Source: Mycolicibacter acidiphilus
GTDB lineage: Bacteria; Actinomycetota; Actinomycetes; Mycobacteriales; Mycobacteriaceae
DNA: 64,000 nt
Direction: 5' to 3'
NCBI RefSeq assembly: GCF_018455725.1
Contig: NZ_JAHCLR010000013.1
Span: forward strand, 61,445-125,444
Shown: piece by piece, positions 48,024 through 57,290 of the stretch
How the letters are laid out: every line of letters begins with the position of its first letter
How positions within the stretch are numbered: the first letter of the stretch is position 1
Made by a program: the position numbers and the translations under genes
Notes under the pieces: model-generated
The model's input: only the letters and a program-made list of their open reading frames with translations
Database searches by the model: none
What the model was told of the DNA's origin: nothing

Positions 48024-51000
48024 ATGGTTATCGCATCGCGGATCCGCTGGACTTGGCGCGGACCGGCACTCCTGTTGCGGCTGCTCGCAGCGGCGGCGCT
48101 GATCGCCATGATCGGCGCGGTCGGGATGATGCCGAGCGCGGCCGCCGACTCGCAGGGGACGAGTCGATTCGGCGCCTGCCTTGCCGCGCAGAAGGCAGGG
48201 GACCTGCTGCTGCTGTTCGACGAGTCGCGCAGTCTGCAGGCCACCGACCCGGGTGCGGCGCGGGTGCGCGCCGCCCGGAACCTCCTGGAGACCTTGAGTA
48301 AATACGCCGACCGGATCGACGCCAAACTGGATGTCGCCGTCGCGGGATTCGCCGATACCTACACCCGCGAACGTGATTGGACGCCGCTGACCGGAGCCTC
48401 GGTCGGCGGGGTGAGCGACTCGCTGGCGGCCATCGCGTCGAAGAACAACGGCATCGACACCGACTACTGGCTGGCACTGGACGGAGCACGCCAGGAACTG
48501 ACCAAGGGCGCCACCGGAAGTCAGGGCACGCGCTGCCAGGCCGTCGCCTGGTTCTCCGACGGCACCATCGACTACACGGCCCGGCCCGTCACCAAGCCGT
48601 ACGCCGACGGGATCAAGCTCGACGCACCCAACGGGATCACCGAGACCGGCCAGAAGGCCGTGCAGTCGATCTGTCGGCCGGGCGGGCTGGCCGACCAGCT
48701 TCGGTCGAGCGGAATCATCATGCTGGGGATCGGCCTGGGCGCCAATCAGACACCGGGCGATTTCGACGTGATGTCGGCGATCAGCACCGGAAAGGGCTTG
48801 GGAGGCAAGACCTGCGGCGACATCGTCAACCCGGTGCCCGGAGATTTCATCCCAGTCTCCAACGTCGACGACATGCTGTTCGCCTTCGATGCGCTCAACC
48901 CCGAACCGGGCGTCTCCGAGACGGGCGGAGTCTGCCAGAAGGAGGTGTGCCCCGAGGCGCGCCACAACTTCGTGCTGGACGGCTCGATCGTCGAGGTCAA
49001 CATTCTGGGATCGGGTGGGGTGCCCGGTGTCGAGCCCTACCTGATCTCGCCGTCCGGACAGACCGTGCAGCTGCCCCAGAAGGACGGCAAGACCGACGTC
49101 GACGTCGACGGGACGCAGGTCAGCTACGAGTGGAAGTCCGACTCCGCGCAGACCATTTCGATGAAGAACACCAACAGTCCGCACTGGGTCGGCCAGTGGG
49201 CGATCGTGTACGTCGACACCACCGGGCAGCACCCGGACGCCGCGTCGCGGGTCAACATTCACATCACCACCGACATCTTCCCGACGCTGGTCGGCGCCGA
49301 CAAGGTCGCCTGGCACAGTGGACAGGTCGTCAACGACCTCACCTTCGGAATGGTCGACGGCCAGGGCCGAGCGGTGCAGCCCGGGAATCTGGCGGGGACG
49401 GCGGTGCTGTCCGCGTCGCTGGTACCGGCCGGCGGGGCGCCGATTCCACTGCTGACGTCGGTGGGCAAAGACGACATCGGCAGGCCCGTCTCCGCCGACC
49501 TGACCAACATCGGGCCGGGCGACGGTGTGCTCAAGATGTCGCTGGTGATCACCACCGCGGCGACCGCCGACCCGGAGGGAGCGCCGATTCCGGGTACCCA
49601 ACTGTCGCCGCAGGAAGTCGCGAAGCCGATTCAGATCCTGCCGAAACTCGGGTTGCCGACGTTGGGCAACAGCATCGATTTCGGCACCGTCGAGGCCGCC
49701 GCCGGCGCGTCCGCCACGCTGAGTGTCGCCGGTCCCGGCTGCGCGTGGATCACCGACATCGGCGCGCTGACCATCGCGGCCGGGCCCGAGGGGATAGGAA
49801 CCCCGCGGATCAGTTCGCCGGCGAACTCCGCGCAGAACTGCCTGCAGGTGCCGGCCGGGGAGACCGCGGAACTGACGGTCGCGCTGCACACCGACAGCAA
49901 CGGCCACGGCAGCCTCAACGGCACCGTTCCTGTTCGCGTTTCGGCGCTCGACCACCCCGATGACGCGCAGACGGTGCCGGTGTCGTTCACCGCGTCCCTG
50001 GTGAAGCCGCTGAACACGACCAACTTCGTCCTGGTGCTGATCGCGGCCCTGCTGCTGGGGCCGGGGATTCCGTTGGCACTGCTGTATCTGTCGAAGTGGC
50101 TGACGGCCAAGATCCCCGACAACCCGCTGCTGGCCGAGCGGATCGGCGTCGACGTGAGCCACGATGTCGTGCAGCGCAACGGGAAACCGTTCGCGATGGC
50201 CGAGACCGACTTGGTGAACCCGGTGACGGGCCTGCCCGCGGGCGGCGCCCGCCGTCTGAGCGTCCTCGGCGTGAACCTTGCGGTTGTCATGGGGCGCAGT
50301 CCGTTCGGTGCCGGCCATGTGGTCGTTGACGCCGGCGGCATGGTCAGCGTCGGATCCCAGTTGCCGGGATCGGACAAATCCGGGCTGCACGCCGTGTTGC
50401 CGTTGGCGGTGCACAACTCCTGGGTGCTGCTGCACGATCCCCGCGGGCCGGAGGACTGCGCGGAGGTGCTGCTGCTGGTCTCCGGAACCACCGGTGCCAC
50501 TGCGCGCGAGCAGATCTACGACGACATCGCCCAGCGCCTGCCCGACCTGCTGAAGGGCCTGCGGCTGCGGGCGACGGAGGCCGGCATGGTGTCGGCGTTC
50601 TCGGCGACGGGCCCGGGCGCGTCGCCGTTCGGTGAGACGTCCGCCGCCGGCCTGCCGCCGGGGCAGGATCCGTTCGGGGCAGGCGCCCCGCAACCGCCTG
50701 CGGCGCCGATGTCCTTCGGCGCGCCCCCGCCGCCCGGCGGTGGCTTCCCCTCGGGCGGAGATGCATTCGGTGGCGGCGCGGATCCGTTCGCGGTGCCTGC
50801 GACGCCTGCTGCGGCACCACCACCACCGCCGCCACCGCCCGCCGTGCTGCCGCCCCCGCCGAGCTATGGTGCGGCCCCGACACCGGCGGTGGACAACGCG
50901 ATCCAACCACCGGATTATCAGCAGCCGCCCCGGGATGAGTTGGGGTACGGTCAACCGCCCCCGCCCACCCCGATTCAGCAACCCGACACCGGCGCGCCCC

Positions 51001-51077
51001 GGCCCCCGGAACCGCCGCCGCCGTGGCTGTCGGGACATGACTCTGATCCATTCGACCCGTTCGGAGAGGGAAACTGA
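48024..51077 (+). CDS. Membrane-anchored vWA domain protein with proline-rich tail
   Basis: A 1017-aa protein. Residues 1-41 are a signal sequence (LLLRLLAAAALIAMIGAVGM, cut near AAADSQ). An extracytoplasmic vWA domain follows with a MIDAS motif at D66-E-S68-R-S70 (LLFDESRSLQ). Ig-like or beta-rich segments extend to about 660, with a transmembrane helix at about 667-690 (NFVLVLIAALLLGPGIPLAL). The cytoplasmic part has a globular domain and then a disordered tail from about 850 with repeated SPFG, DPFG and DPFA motifs, a run of eight prolines, and a C-terminal DSDPFDPFGEGN. It probably links a cell-surface sensor to cytoplasmic partners. The stop overlaps the next ATG (TGATG). Confidence 0.82.
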   Translation: MVIASRIRWTWRGPALLLRLLAAAALIAMIGAVGMMPSAAADSQGTSRFGACLAAQKAGDLLLLFDESRSLQATDPGAARVRAARNLLETLSKYADRIDAKLDVAVAGFADTYTRERDWTPLTGASVGGVSDSLAAIASKNNGIDTDYWLALDGARQELTKGATGSQGTRCQAVAWFSDGTIDYTARPVTKPYADGIKLDAPNGITETGQKAVQSICRPGGLADQLRSSGIIMLGIGLGANQTPGDFDVMSAISTGKGLGGKTCGDIVNPVPGDFIPVSNVDDMLFAFDALNPEPGVSETGGVCQKEVCPEARHNFVLDGSIVEVNILGSGGVPGVEPYLISPSGQTVQLPQKDGKTDVDVDGTQVSYEWKSDSAQTISMKNTNSPHWVGQWAIVYVDTTGQHPDAASRVNIHITTDIFPTLVGADKVAWHSGQVVNDLTFGMVDGQGRAVQPGNLAGTAVLSASLVPAGGAPIPLLTSVGKDDIGRPVSADLTNIGPGDGVLKMSLVITTAATADPEGAPIPGTQLSPQEVAKPIQILPKLGLPTLGNSIDFGTVEAAAGASATLSVAGPGCAWITDIGALTIAAGPEGIGTPRISSPANSAQNCLQVPAGETAELTVALHTDSNGHGSLNGTVPVRVSALDHPDDAQTVPVSFTASLVKPLNTTNFVLVLIAALLLGPGIPLALLYLSKWLTAKIPDNPLLAERIGVDVSHDVVQRNGKPFAMAETDLVNPVTGLPAGGARRLSVLGVNLAVVMGRSPFGAGHVVVDAGGMVSVGSQLPGSDKSGLHAVLPLAVHNSWVLLHDPRGPEDCAEVLLLVSGTTGATAREQIYDDIAQRLPDLLKGLRLRATEAGMVSAFSATGPGASPFGETSAAGLPPGQDPFGAGAPQPPAAPMSFGAPPPPGGGFPSGGDAFGGGADPFAVPATPAAAPPPPPPPPAVLPPPPSYGAAPTPAVDNAIQPPDYQQPPRDELGYGQPPPPTPIQQPDTGAPRPPEPPPPWLSGHDSDPFDPFGEGN

Positions 51078-54000
51078 TGCGACGATTTCTGGTAGTGGGC
51101 TGCGGTGGGTCCGGGGGAGCGACGCTGTCGTTCATGATGGATCAGCTGCGTTCCGAGCTCCACGACGCCGGTATCGGCAAGCTGCTGCCCGGGTGGCAAT
51201 TCGTTCACATCGACGTGCCGAGCGCCGCGGAGTCCGGCCCGGAGGGGCTGGCCAACGTTCCCGCACAGGGCGGTTCCTACATCGGCTGCGGGCCGCAGGG
51301 CAGCAGTTACGCGATCCTCGACGGTGCGCTGTCGCAGCGGCTGGTGGCGGAGTCGGCGCTGGACACCATCGCGACCTGGTCGCCGCGCAGCCCGCAGGAG
51401 GTGTCGATCCCGATCTCGGCGGGTGCGGGGCAGTATCGCGCGATCGGCCGGATGATCACGCTGAGCAAGGCCAGCGAGATCCACGCCACCCTGCAATCCG
51501 CCTGGGACCAGTTGTTCCGGGTGGAGACGATCTCGGAGATGTCGAACGTCAAGGTGCCCGGCATGGGGCGCTTCGATCCCAACGAGCCGCCGCTGGTGCT
51601 GGTGGTGTCCTCGATGGCCGGCGGTGCCGGGGCGTCGATGGCCCTGGACGTGTGCCGGTTGCTGACCCTGGTGACCGGACTGGACCCGAAGTTGATGGGG
51701 GTCTTCATGGTGACCCCCGACATCTTCGACTCCCTGCCGCAGAGTGCTGTGATCGGTGTGCGGGCCAACGCGCTGGCGATGCTCGGCGAGATCGTGGCCA
51801 GCCAGTCCGGCGCCGCCCGGGAGCACGACGTGCGGATCCTGCGGGCGTTGGGCCAGCATCACGGTGACGGCGAGCCGATCCCGTTCGCCCGGGTCTTCCC
51901 CGTCGGCCGCTACATCGGCGCGGAGCGCACCCTGTTCGGCGACGGCTCCCAGTACGCGGTGTACCGCGGGCTGGCCCGCGGGCTGGCCGGCCTGATGATG
52001 AGTGGCAAGGCCAGCGACCAGTTCGTGGCTTACGACCTCGGCAACACGGCGTCCCCGGTGGGTGACCGCGACCTGCTGGGCTGGGGTATCTCGTCCTGGG
52101 ATGTTCTGCCTTGGGGCACTTACGGATTCGCGAGCCTGAGCATGGGCAGGGACCGTTACGCCGAGTACGCCGCCCAGCGGCTGTCGCGGGCCTGCGTAGA
52201 CAAACTGCTGTTCGGTCACATGCAGCCCGGGAACCCGGCGTCGAGCACCGAGCAGTTGGAGTCGCTGCTGTCGAGTCAGTGGCCGACCCACTGCGTGGAG
52301 CTGGGAGTGCCGGCGCACGCCGCCGACGAGCAGTCCCGGGTGAGCGTGCTGGGGCGCTGGATCGGGATGGAGGCGTTCCCCGCCGAGACCGTCGCCGCCA
52401 CGATCAACGGACTGATCGACCGACAGCTGCGCGGATACCTGCCCAACCCGGAAGGCATGACCGCCGAGCAGTGGGTGCCGATCTTCCGTCAGGCCGTCTA
52501 CAACCGCCGCGAGGAGGTGAACCGGGCCTGCGCGGACGCGGCCTACCAAATGGCGTTCCAATGGCACCGCGACTTCGCCGACCGGCTTGAGCACGTCGTC
52601 GCCGGCGCCATCGCCACGATGGGTCTCTCCTATGCGCGGGCCCTGGTGGATCAGCTGCGCCGCCACGTCGATGACCAGTTGGCGTCCGCCGTCGCCCAGT
52701 TGGGGGAGATGGGGCCGCCGGACATCGTTGCGATCTCCCCGCAGCTGGAGGCCTCACTGCAATCGCTGCGCGGCGTGATGACCAACACCGACCAGATCCT
52801 GGCCGCGGTACTCGACGGTTTCCGGGGGAACGTGCGCCGACAGCTGTTCGCCGATGCCGCAACCCGGATCGCCGAGGTGATGCGGGTGATGGGCGCCGAG
52901 ATGCTCGGCCCGCTGCGGGACCGGCTCGGCGAGTCGATGGTCCTGCTGGAGCAGGCCCGTTCGGCGCCGCCGTCGGATGTCGGACTGGCCCGGTTGGCCA
53001 CGGATCAGTACGCGGCCTGGCCGGCGGACGCCGACGAACTGGTTCCGAGCCGGTTCGCCGAAGCCAACAACGAAGTGCTGCTGATCAATTCGACGGCGTT
53101 CAAGCAGCGTTACGAGTTCGACCTGCCGCGGGCGGTCGCCGGTGCGCAGGCCATGATGCCGCTGCAGTCCGCGATCGAGGAGGCGACGACGCGCATCATC
53201 CTCGGCGAGTGGAAGACCACCGGTGGCGCGTCGGCCCCCGGCGGCCTGATCGAGCGCACCGCGACCTGGGTGACCCGCGCGCTGGGCACCGACCCGGAGA
53301 ACGGACGTCCGCGAGTTCCGGCCATGGCGCAGTTCGACATTCACACCCGGCCGGCGGAACTGCTGAGCCGGGCCCGGATGTACGTCGGCCGACCGGGCGA
53401 GGCGTTCGAGGAGTTCTGCAAGGTGTCGCTGCGCGACTTCGTGCAGGGCGTCGGCGCCTCGGAGTCGGAGGTCCTGGGCCGCCGGCACGACATCGAGACG
53501 AAGTTCGCCGAAGCGCTGTCGTTGGCGCGACCGTTGGCGAGCGTCAACGACCAGGCCCTGCAACGGGTGCACGCCGGACAGCAGACCGAATACCGGTACA
53601 AGTTCTCCGAGATCCCGTTCGCCGGCCAGCCGATCACCGAGGCGCTGGCCGAGGTGCTGCGTGCCAACCCGCGCATCGACCAGGCAACCAAGGACAACTA
53701 CGCGCGCTCACTCTCCGATGAGGACAGCGTGACCCGCATCGACATCTTCGGTTCGTACCCGAACTACTCACCGCTGGTGTTCGATTCGGTGCTCAAGCCG
53801 GCTGCCCAGCAGTGGGCGCAGACGGCGGGACCCGGACGCGGTGCGTTCTGGAAGTACCGCCGGTCCCGCCCGCTGGCGGCGTCGCTCCCGATGACCGACG
53901 ACGAGCGGCGCACGATGACGGCCGGCTGGTTCATCGGGCAACTGCTGGGGCGGATCCAGATTCCACCGTCCCCGTTCACCGAGGCGGTGCGAATCTACGA

Positions 54001-54625
54001 CGGTGACAGCGGCCAGTGGCTGAACTTCCCGAACCCGCTGCTGACCCCGCCGTCGGCGTTCCAGGCGGCCTACGACTGGCTGCCGGCGGTGCTGGAGTCG
54101 ATCCTGCTGGCGATCGCCCAGTCGCACGAGCCGCCGGTGATGAACTCGCTGCGGCCCTACACCGTGCTGCGCGGGCTGTACGACGCTCACTCCCAGGATC
54201 CGGCCAGCGGCATCGTCGAACTGTCCGCGGCCGGACTGCTGCGCGACTTCCTCCGGGACGGCACGACGGCGGCCGGTGTGACGTCGCGGGTGCCCACCGT
54301 CGCGGCGGCGCAGACGCCCGATGAGCGGGCCGAGGCCGCGGTCGCCTGGCTGACCACGATCCGTGACGTCGCCGCACAGTATCTGCCCGCCGACGCCCCC
54401 GGCGCGGCGCAGGGCGGGGCGTTCACCACGGTGCCGACCCGCGGTACTGCGTCGAAGACGCCGATCTTCCGCGACCTGGCCCCGGAGGTGTACTCGGCCA
54501 CCGAGTCACTGATCAAACTGGTGCAGCGCGCGGCCGAGGCACTGGCCAGCGGAGTCACGACGAGCGGAGCCGGGCTGTTCGACGACGGCGGGGGTGTCGT
54601 GATCCCCGAGGGCGGGACGTTCTAA
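51077..54625 (+). CDS. Tubulin-like protein (bacterial Tub_2-type family)
   Basis: A 1182-aa cytoplasmic protein. The N-terminus RRFLVVGCGGSGGATL is a T1-type nucleotide-binding loop (G8-C-GG-S-GG). Around residue 180 VVSSMAGGAGASMALDVCRL is a degenerate form of the tubulin/FtsZ T4 signature GGGTGSG. These features and the length fit the annotated bacterial tubulin-like family (PF13809) rather than FtsZ. The long C-terminal region is helical, with no membrane segment. It overlaps the vWA gene and is followed 2 bp later by the next gene. It could form a filament or ring, or act as a nucleotide switch. Confidence 0.72.
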   Translation: MRRFLVVGCGGSGGATLSFMMDQLRSELHDAGIGKLLPGWQFVHIDVPSAAESGPEGLANVPAQGGSYIGCGPQGSSYAILDGALSQRLVAESALDTIATWSPRSPQEVSIPISAGAGQYRAIGRMITLSKASEIHATLQSAWDQLFRVETISEMSNVKVPGMGRFDPNEPPLVLVVSSMAGGAGASMALDVCRLLTLVTGLDPKLMGVFMVTPDIFDSLPQSAVIGVRANALAMLGEIVASQSGAAREHDVRILRALGQHHGDGEPIPFARVFPVGRYIGAERTLFGDGSQYAVYRGLARGLAGLMMSGKASDQFVAYDLGNTASPVGDRDLLGWGISSWDVLPWGTYGFASLSMGRDRYAEYAAQRLSRACVDKLLFGHMQPGNPASSTEQLESLLSSQWPTHCVELGVPAHAADEQSRVSVLGRWIGMEAFPAETVAATINGLIDRQLRGYLPNPEGMTAEQWVPIFRQAVYNRREEVNRACADAAYQMAFQWHRDFADRLEHVVAGAIATMGLSYARALVDQLRRHVDDQLASAVAQLGEMGPPDIVAISPQLEASLQSLRGVMTNTDQILAAVLDGFRGNVRRQLFADAATRIAEVMRVMGAEMLGPLRDRLGESMVLLEQARSAPPSDVGLARLATDQYAAWPADADELVPSRFAEANNEVLLINSTAFKQRYEFDLPRAVAGAQAMMPLQSAIEEATTRIILGEWKTTGGASAPGGLIERTATWVTRALGTDPENGRPRVPAMAQFDIHTRPAELLSRARMYVGRPGEAFEEFCKVSLRDFVQGVGASESEVLGRRHDIETKFAEALSLARPLASVNDQALQRVHAGQQTEYRYKFSEIPFAGQPITEALAEVLRANPRIDQATKDNYARSLSDEDSVTRIDIFGSYPNYSPLVFDSVLKPAAQQWAQTAGPGRGAFWKYRRSRPLAASLPMTDDERRTMTAGWFIGQLLGRIQIPPSPFTEAVRIYDGDSGQWLNFPNPLLTPPSAFQAAYDWLPAVLESILLAIAQSHEPPVMNSLRPYTVLRGLYDAHSQDPASGIVELSAAGLLRDFLRDGTTAAGVTSRVPTVAAAQTPDERAEAAVAWLTTIRDVAAQYLPADAPGAAQGGAFTTVPTRGTASKTPIFRDLAPEVYSATESLIKLVQRAAEALASGVTTSGAGLFDDGGGVVIPEGGTF

Positions 54626-54627
54626 CC

Positions 54628-57288
54628 ATGACCGCAGCGCACAGCGGACCCCGCGCCCTGACCGTGTTCGTGGTGCCGACCGGCAGCACCGATGAGATCG
54701 TCGGGGTGCTGGTGGACTACTCGGCGGCCGGACTCCTGGACGGATTCGTCTGGGTGGCGGCCGCTGACGTGAGCGGCCCCGCCACACCGGCGACGCTCGT
54801 GCGGGACGGGGTCTCCGAACCGGTTGTGCTGCAGCAGCTCCTCACCGGTGAACGGTACGAACGCATCCGGGTGGCGGTGCTGGTGCCGGCCGAGGCCCCG
54901 ATCGCCGAGCGGGTGCCGCTGGCGGCGGAACAGGCGGTGGAGCAGGTCGCGCGCAGCAGTTCCGTCGGCGCGCGCGTCACGCTGCTGCGGCTGCTGCTCA
55001 CCAGCGGCGGTTCACTGCCCAGCAACGCCGCCGGCGCCGTGGTGATCGAGGGCTGGCACAACCTTCTCGTCGCACCGGAGGACTCGTCGGGACCGGGCCT
55101 GGGAACCGTGGCCTGGGGACAGCTCGACGAACCACTGGACCTCGCCCAGCGGGCCGCACCAGTGGTCGCCGCGGTGGCCGGCCTGTGGGCTGGGGTGAAC
55201 CAGACCCCGTTCGACAGCCTGGAGGTCCTGCCCGGGCAGACGGTCCGCGCCGTTCGCGGCTTCTACCGCAGCATGGAGACCACCGACGTCGAACGGCAGT
55301 TGCGCACCCGGTTGTTCGACCCGAGCGGACGGATGCCGTTGCCGCGCGGCGGGCAGATCCCGGTGGTGTACGTCGAGGACGTGCCCGGCGCGGCACAGAT
55401 GATGGCGCGGGCACTGTGGACCAAGCACCGTGACGTGCTGCGCGGCCCGCGACTCGGCGCCACGGAGACCGCCCCCCAATCGATCTCGATCTGGGCGGCG
55501 CTGACGATGTTCCTGCGGTTCATGGCCGGTGCGCTGCGCAATGCGCCGTCGGCGTGGTTGTCCGCGGTCAAGGGTTCGGTGACCTCGGTGCTGGCCTCCA
55601 CCGTGCAGGGCACCGTGTTCGGCGGCAAGGAGTCCGCGTTCTCGGTGGTCACCGAGAGTTCGACATCCGACTGGCAGGGCCTGGGCCGGAACGCCGAGAA
55701 ACTGAGCGCGGCGATCGGCGCCGATCCGGGTGCCGGCCACCTGACCCAGCAGGACCTCAGCCCGCTGTGGACCGACTTCCTCAACGGCGCACTGACACTG
55801 GCCGACGGTGGGCGCCGCGCCAACGGACTCGAACCCATCCAGGTGGGTTCCGGGATCGGGGTGGTGGCGGACGCCGTCGACGTCGTGCCCAGCAGCACGG
55901 ACAGTTTCACCGCGATCCCCACGTCGCTGGCGGCGGTGATCGGCGTGACCGCGGTTGAACCCGTCGACGTCCTCGCCGTCGGCGACCTGGGGGAGCGACT
56001 GCAGCGGGCGTACTCGGATCCGGCCGCCGGCGTGGAAGCGCGCGGCGCCGCAACCGAACTGGAGCGATGGCAGCAGCGGGCGTCGAAAAGCTATGCGTGG
56101 CAGGTCGCCTCGGTCCTCACCGACTTCCTCGGCCGAGCGCGCAACGAGGTCGGACAGCTCGGCGAACAGTTGCGGGTGGCGTCGGCCGAACTGGGCATCG
56201 ATGAACGACTGCGCGCCCGACAGAAGGCCGTCGGCATCATCCTGGCGACGCTGACGTGGGCGACGCTGGGCGTGTTGATCTTCTTCGCCGTGCTCGGGGC
56301 GACCGGGGTGTTCGGCTGGCGCTACGCGCTGACCACCGGCGGCGTGCTGCTCGGCCTCTACATCCTGGTGTCGCTGGGGCTTTTCCTGTTCACCCAGCGC
56401 GACCTGTTCACGGTTCTCAACCTGCGCAAGTCCCAAGAAGAGCAGCTGAACATGCTGCAGGCCAACCTGCGCAACGCACTGCAGGACGTCAGTCGGCTGT
56501 CCACCGCCTACGGCCAGCTGCAATCCTGGTGCCGGGCGGTGGGTCCGGTGCTGCGGGCGCCGTTCGGGCCGGCTCCGGCCGGTGGCACGGTTGCCGCGCA
56601 GATCGTCGACGGGTTGCCACGCTGCGCGCTGGTCGGGGTGGCCGCACCCGGCGCCGAACACGCCGCCAACGCCGCCCACGATCTGCAGCGGCATCTCTAC
56701 GGACTGGGCTGGCTGACTCAGCCCTGGCAGAACATGGTGCAGTCCGCCGCCGAGCAACTGCGTGAAGACCCCGAGATGCTGTACCGCATGCCGGGAATCG
56801 GCACGGGCTCCGGCCTGGACGCCTGGTCGTCCGCGGTGTCGTCGGGGCAGGTGCAGCCCACCGGTGCCGAGGCCCTGTGGGCGCGGATCGAGCAGATGTT
56901 CGCCGGCAACGATGCGGTGGGCCGTGCGCTCACCGAGTCCGTTCTGGTGCCCACGCTGGGCCGTGATGTTGCCGCCGCCCAGTTCGGCGCCGGTTTCCTC
57001 GACCATCAGCGGGCGCAGGCCGTGCCGTTCGACACCGCCACGTTCACGGATTCCGCCATCACCGGGGGCCGTTCCGCGGTCGCCATCGATGCGCCACTGA
57101 TCGCCCGGGCCGGTCTGGGATACCGCGCGGTCGTCGTGCAGGCCAGTGACGGGGTGCCGCCTTACGACTTCACGCTGTTCAGCGCTGCGCCCACCGAACT
57201 GACCGGCGGATTCGAGGCCGGGCCCCCGGCGTGGGACAACTCCGATGACGGTCCCGGGGCGCCGCCCGCCGGGGATCTGGTGTTCTAG
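54628..57288 (+). CDS. Large two-TM protein of the tubulin/GTPase operon
   Basis: An 886-aa protein with no family I can name. Residues 1-530 are soluble (TVFVVPTGSTDEIVGVLVDY at the start). Two membrane helices lie at about 537-560 (IILATLTWATLGVLIFFAVL) and 565-587 (YALTTGGVLLGLYILVSLGL). A coiled coil (KSQEEQLNMLQANLRNALQD) follows, then a further soluble domain. The topology puts both large domains in the cytoplasm around a hairpin anchor. Spacing is 2 bp on either side, so it is an obligate operon partner of the tubulin-like and fn3-like proteins. Confidence 0.65.
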   Translation: MTAAHSGPRALTVFVVPTGSTDEIVGVLVDYSAAGLLDGFVWVAAADVSGPATPATLVRDGVSEPVVLQQLLTGERYERIRVAVLVPAEAPIAERVPLAAEQAVEQVARSSSVGARVTLLRLLLTSGGSLPSNAAGAVVIEGWHNLLVAPEDSSGPGLGTVAWGQLDEPLDLAQRAAPVVAAVAGLWAGVNQTPFDSLEVLPGQTVRAVRGFYRSMETTDVERQLRTRLFDPSGRMPLPRGGQIPVVYVEDVPGAAQMMARALWTKHRDVLRGPRLGATETAPQSISIWAALTMFLRFMAGALRNAPSAWLSAVKGSVTSVLASTVQGTVFGGKESAFSVVTESSTSDWQGLGRNAEKLSAAIGADPGAGHLTQQDLSPLWTDFLNGALTLADGGRRANGLEPIQVGSGIGVVADAVDVVPSSTDSFTAIPTSLAAVIGVTAVEPVDVLAVGDLGERLQRAYSDPAAGVEARGAATELERWQQRASKSYAWQVASVLTDFLGRARNEVGQLGEQLRVASAELGIDERLRARQKAVGIILATLTWATLGVLIFFAVLGATGVFGWRYALTTGGVLLGLYILVSLGLFLFTQRDLFTVLNLRKSQEEQLNMLQANLRNALQDVSRLSTAYGQLQSWCRAVGPVLRAPFGPAPAGGTVAAQIVDGLPRCALVGVAAPGAEHAANAAHDLQRHLYGLGWLTQPWQNMVQSAAEQLREDPEMLYRMPGIGTGSGLDAWSSAVSSGQVQPTGAEALWARIEQMFAGNDAVGRALTESVLVPTLGRDVAAAQFGAGFLDHQRAQAVPFDTATFTDSAITGGRSAVAIDAPLIARAGLGYRAVVVQASDGVPPYDFTLFSAAPTELTGGFEAGPPAWDNSDDGPGAPPAGDLVF

Positions 57289-57290
57289 CA

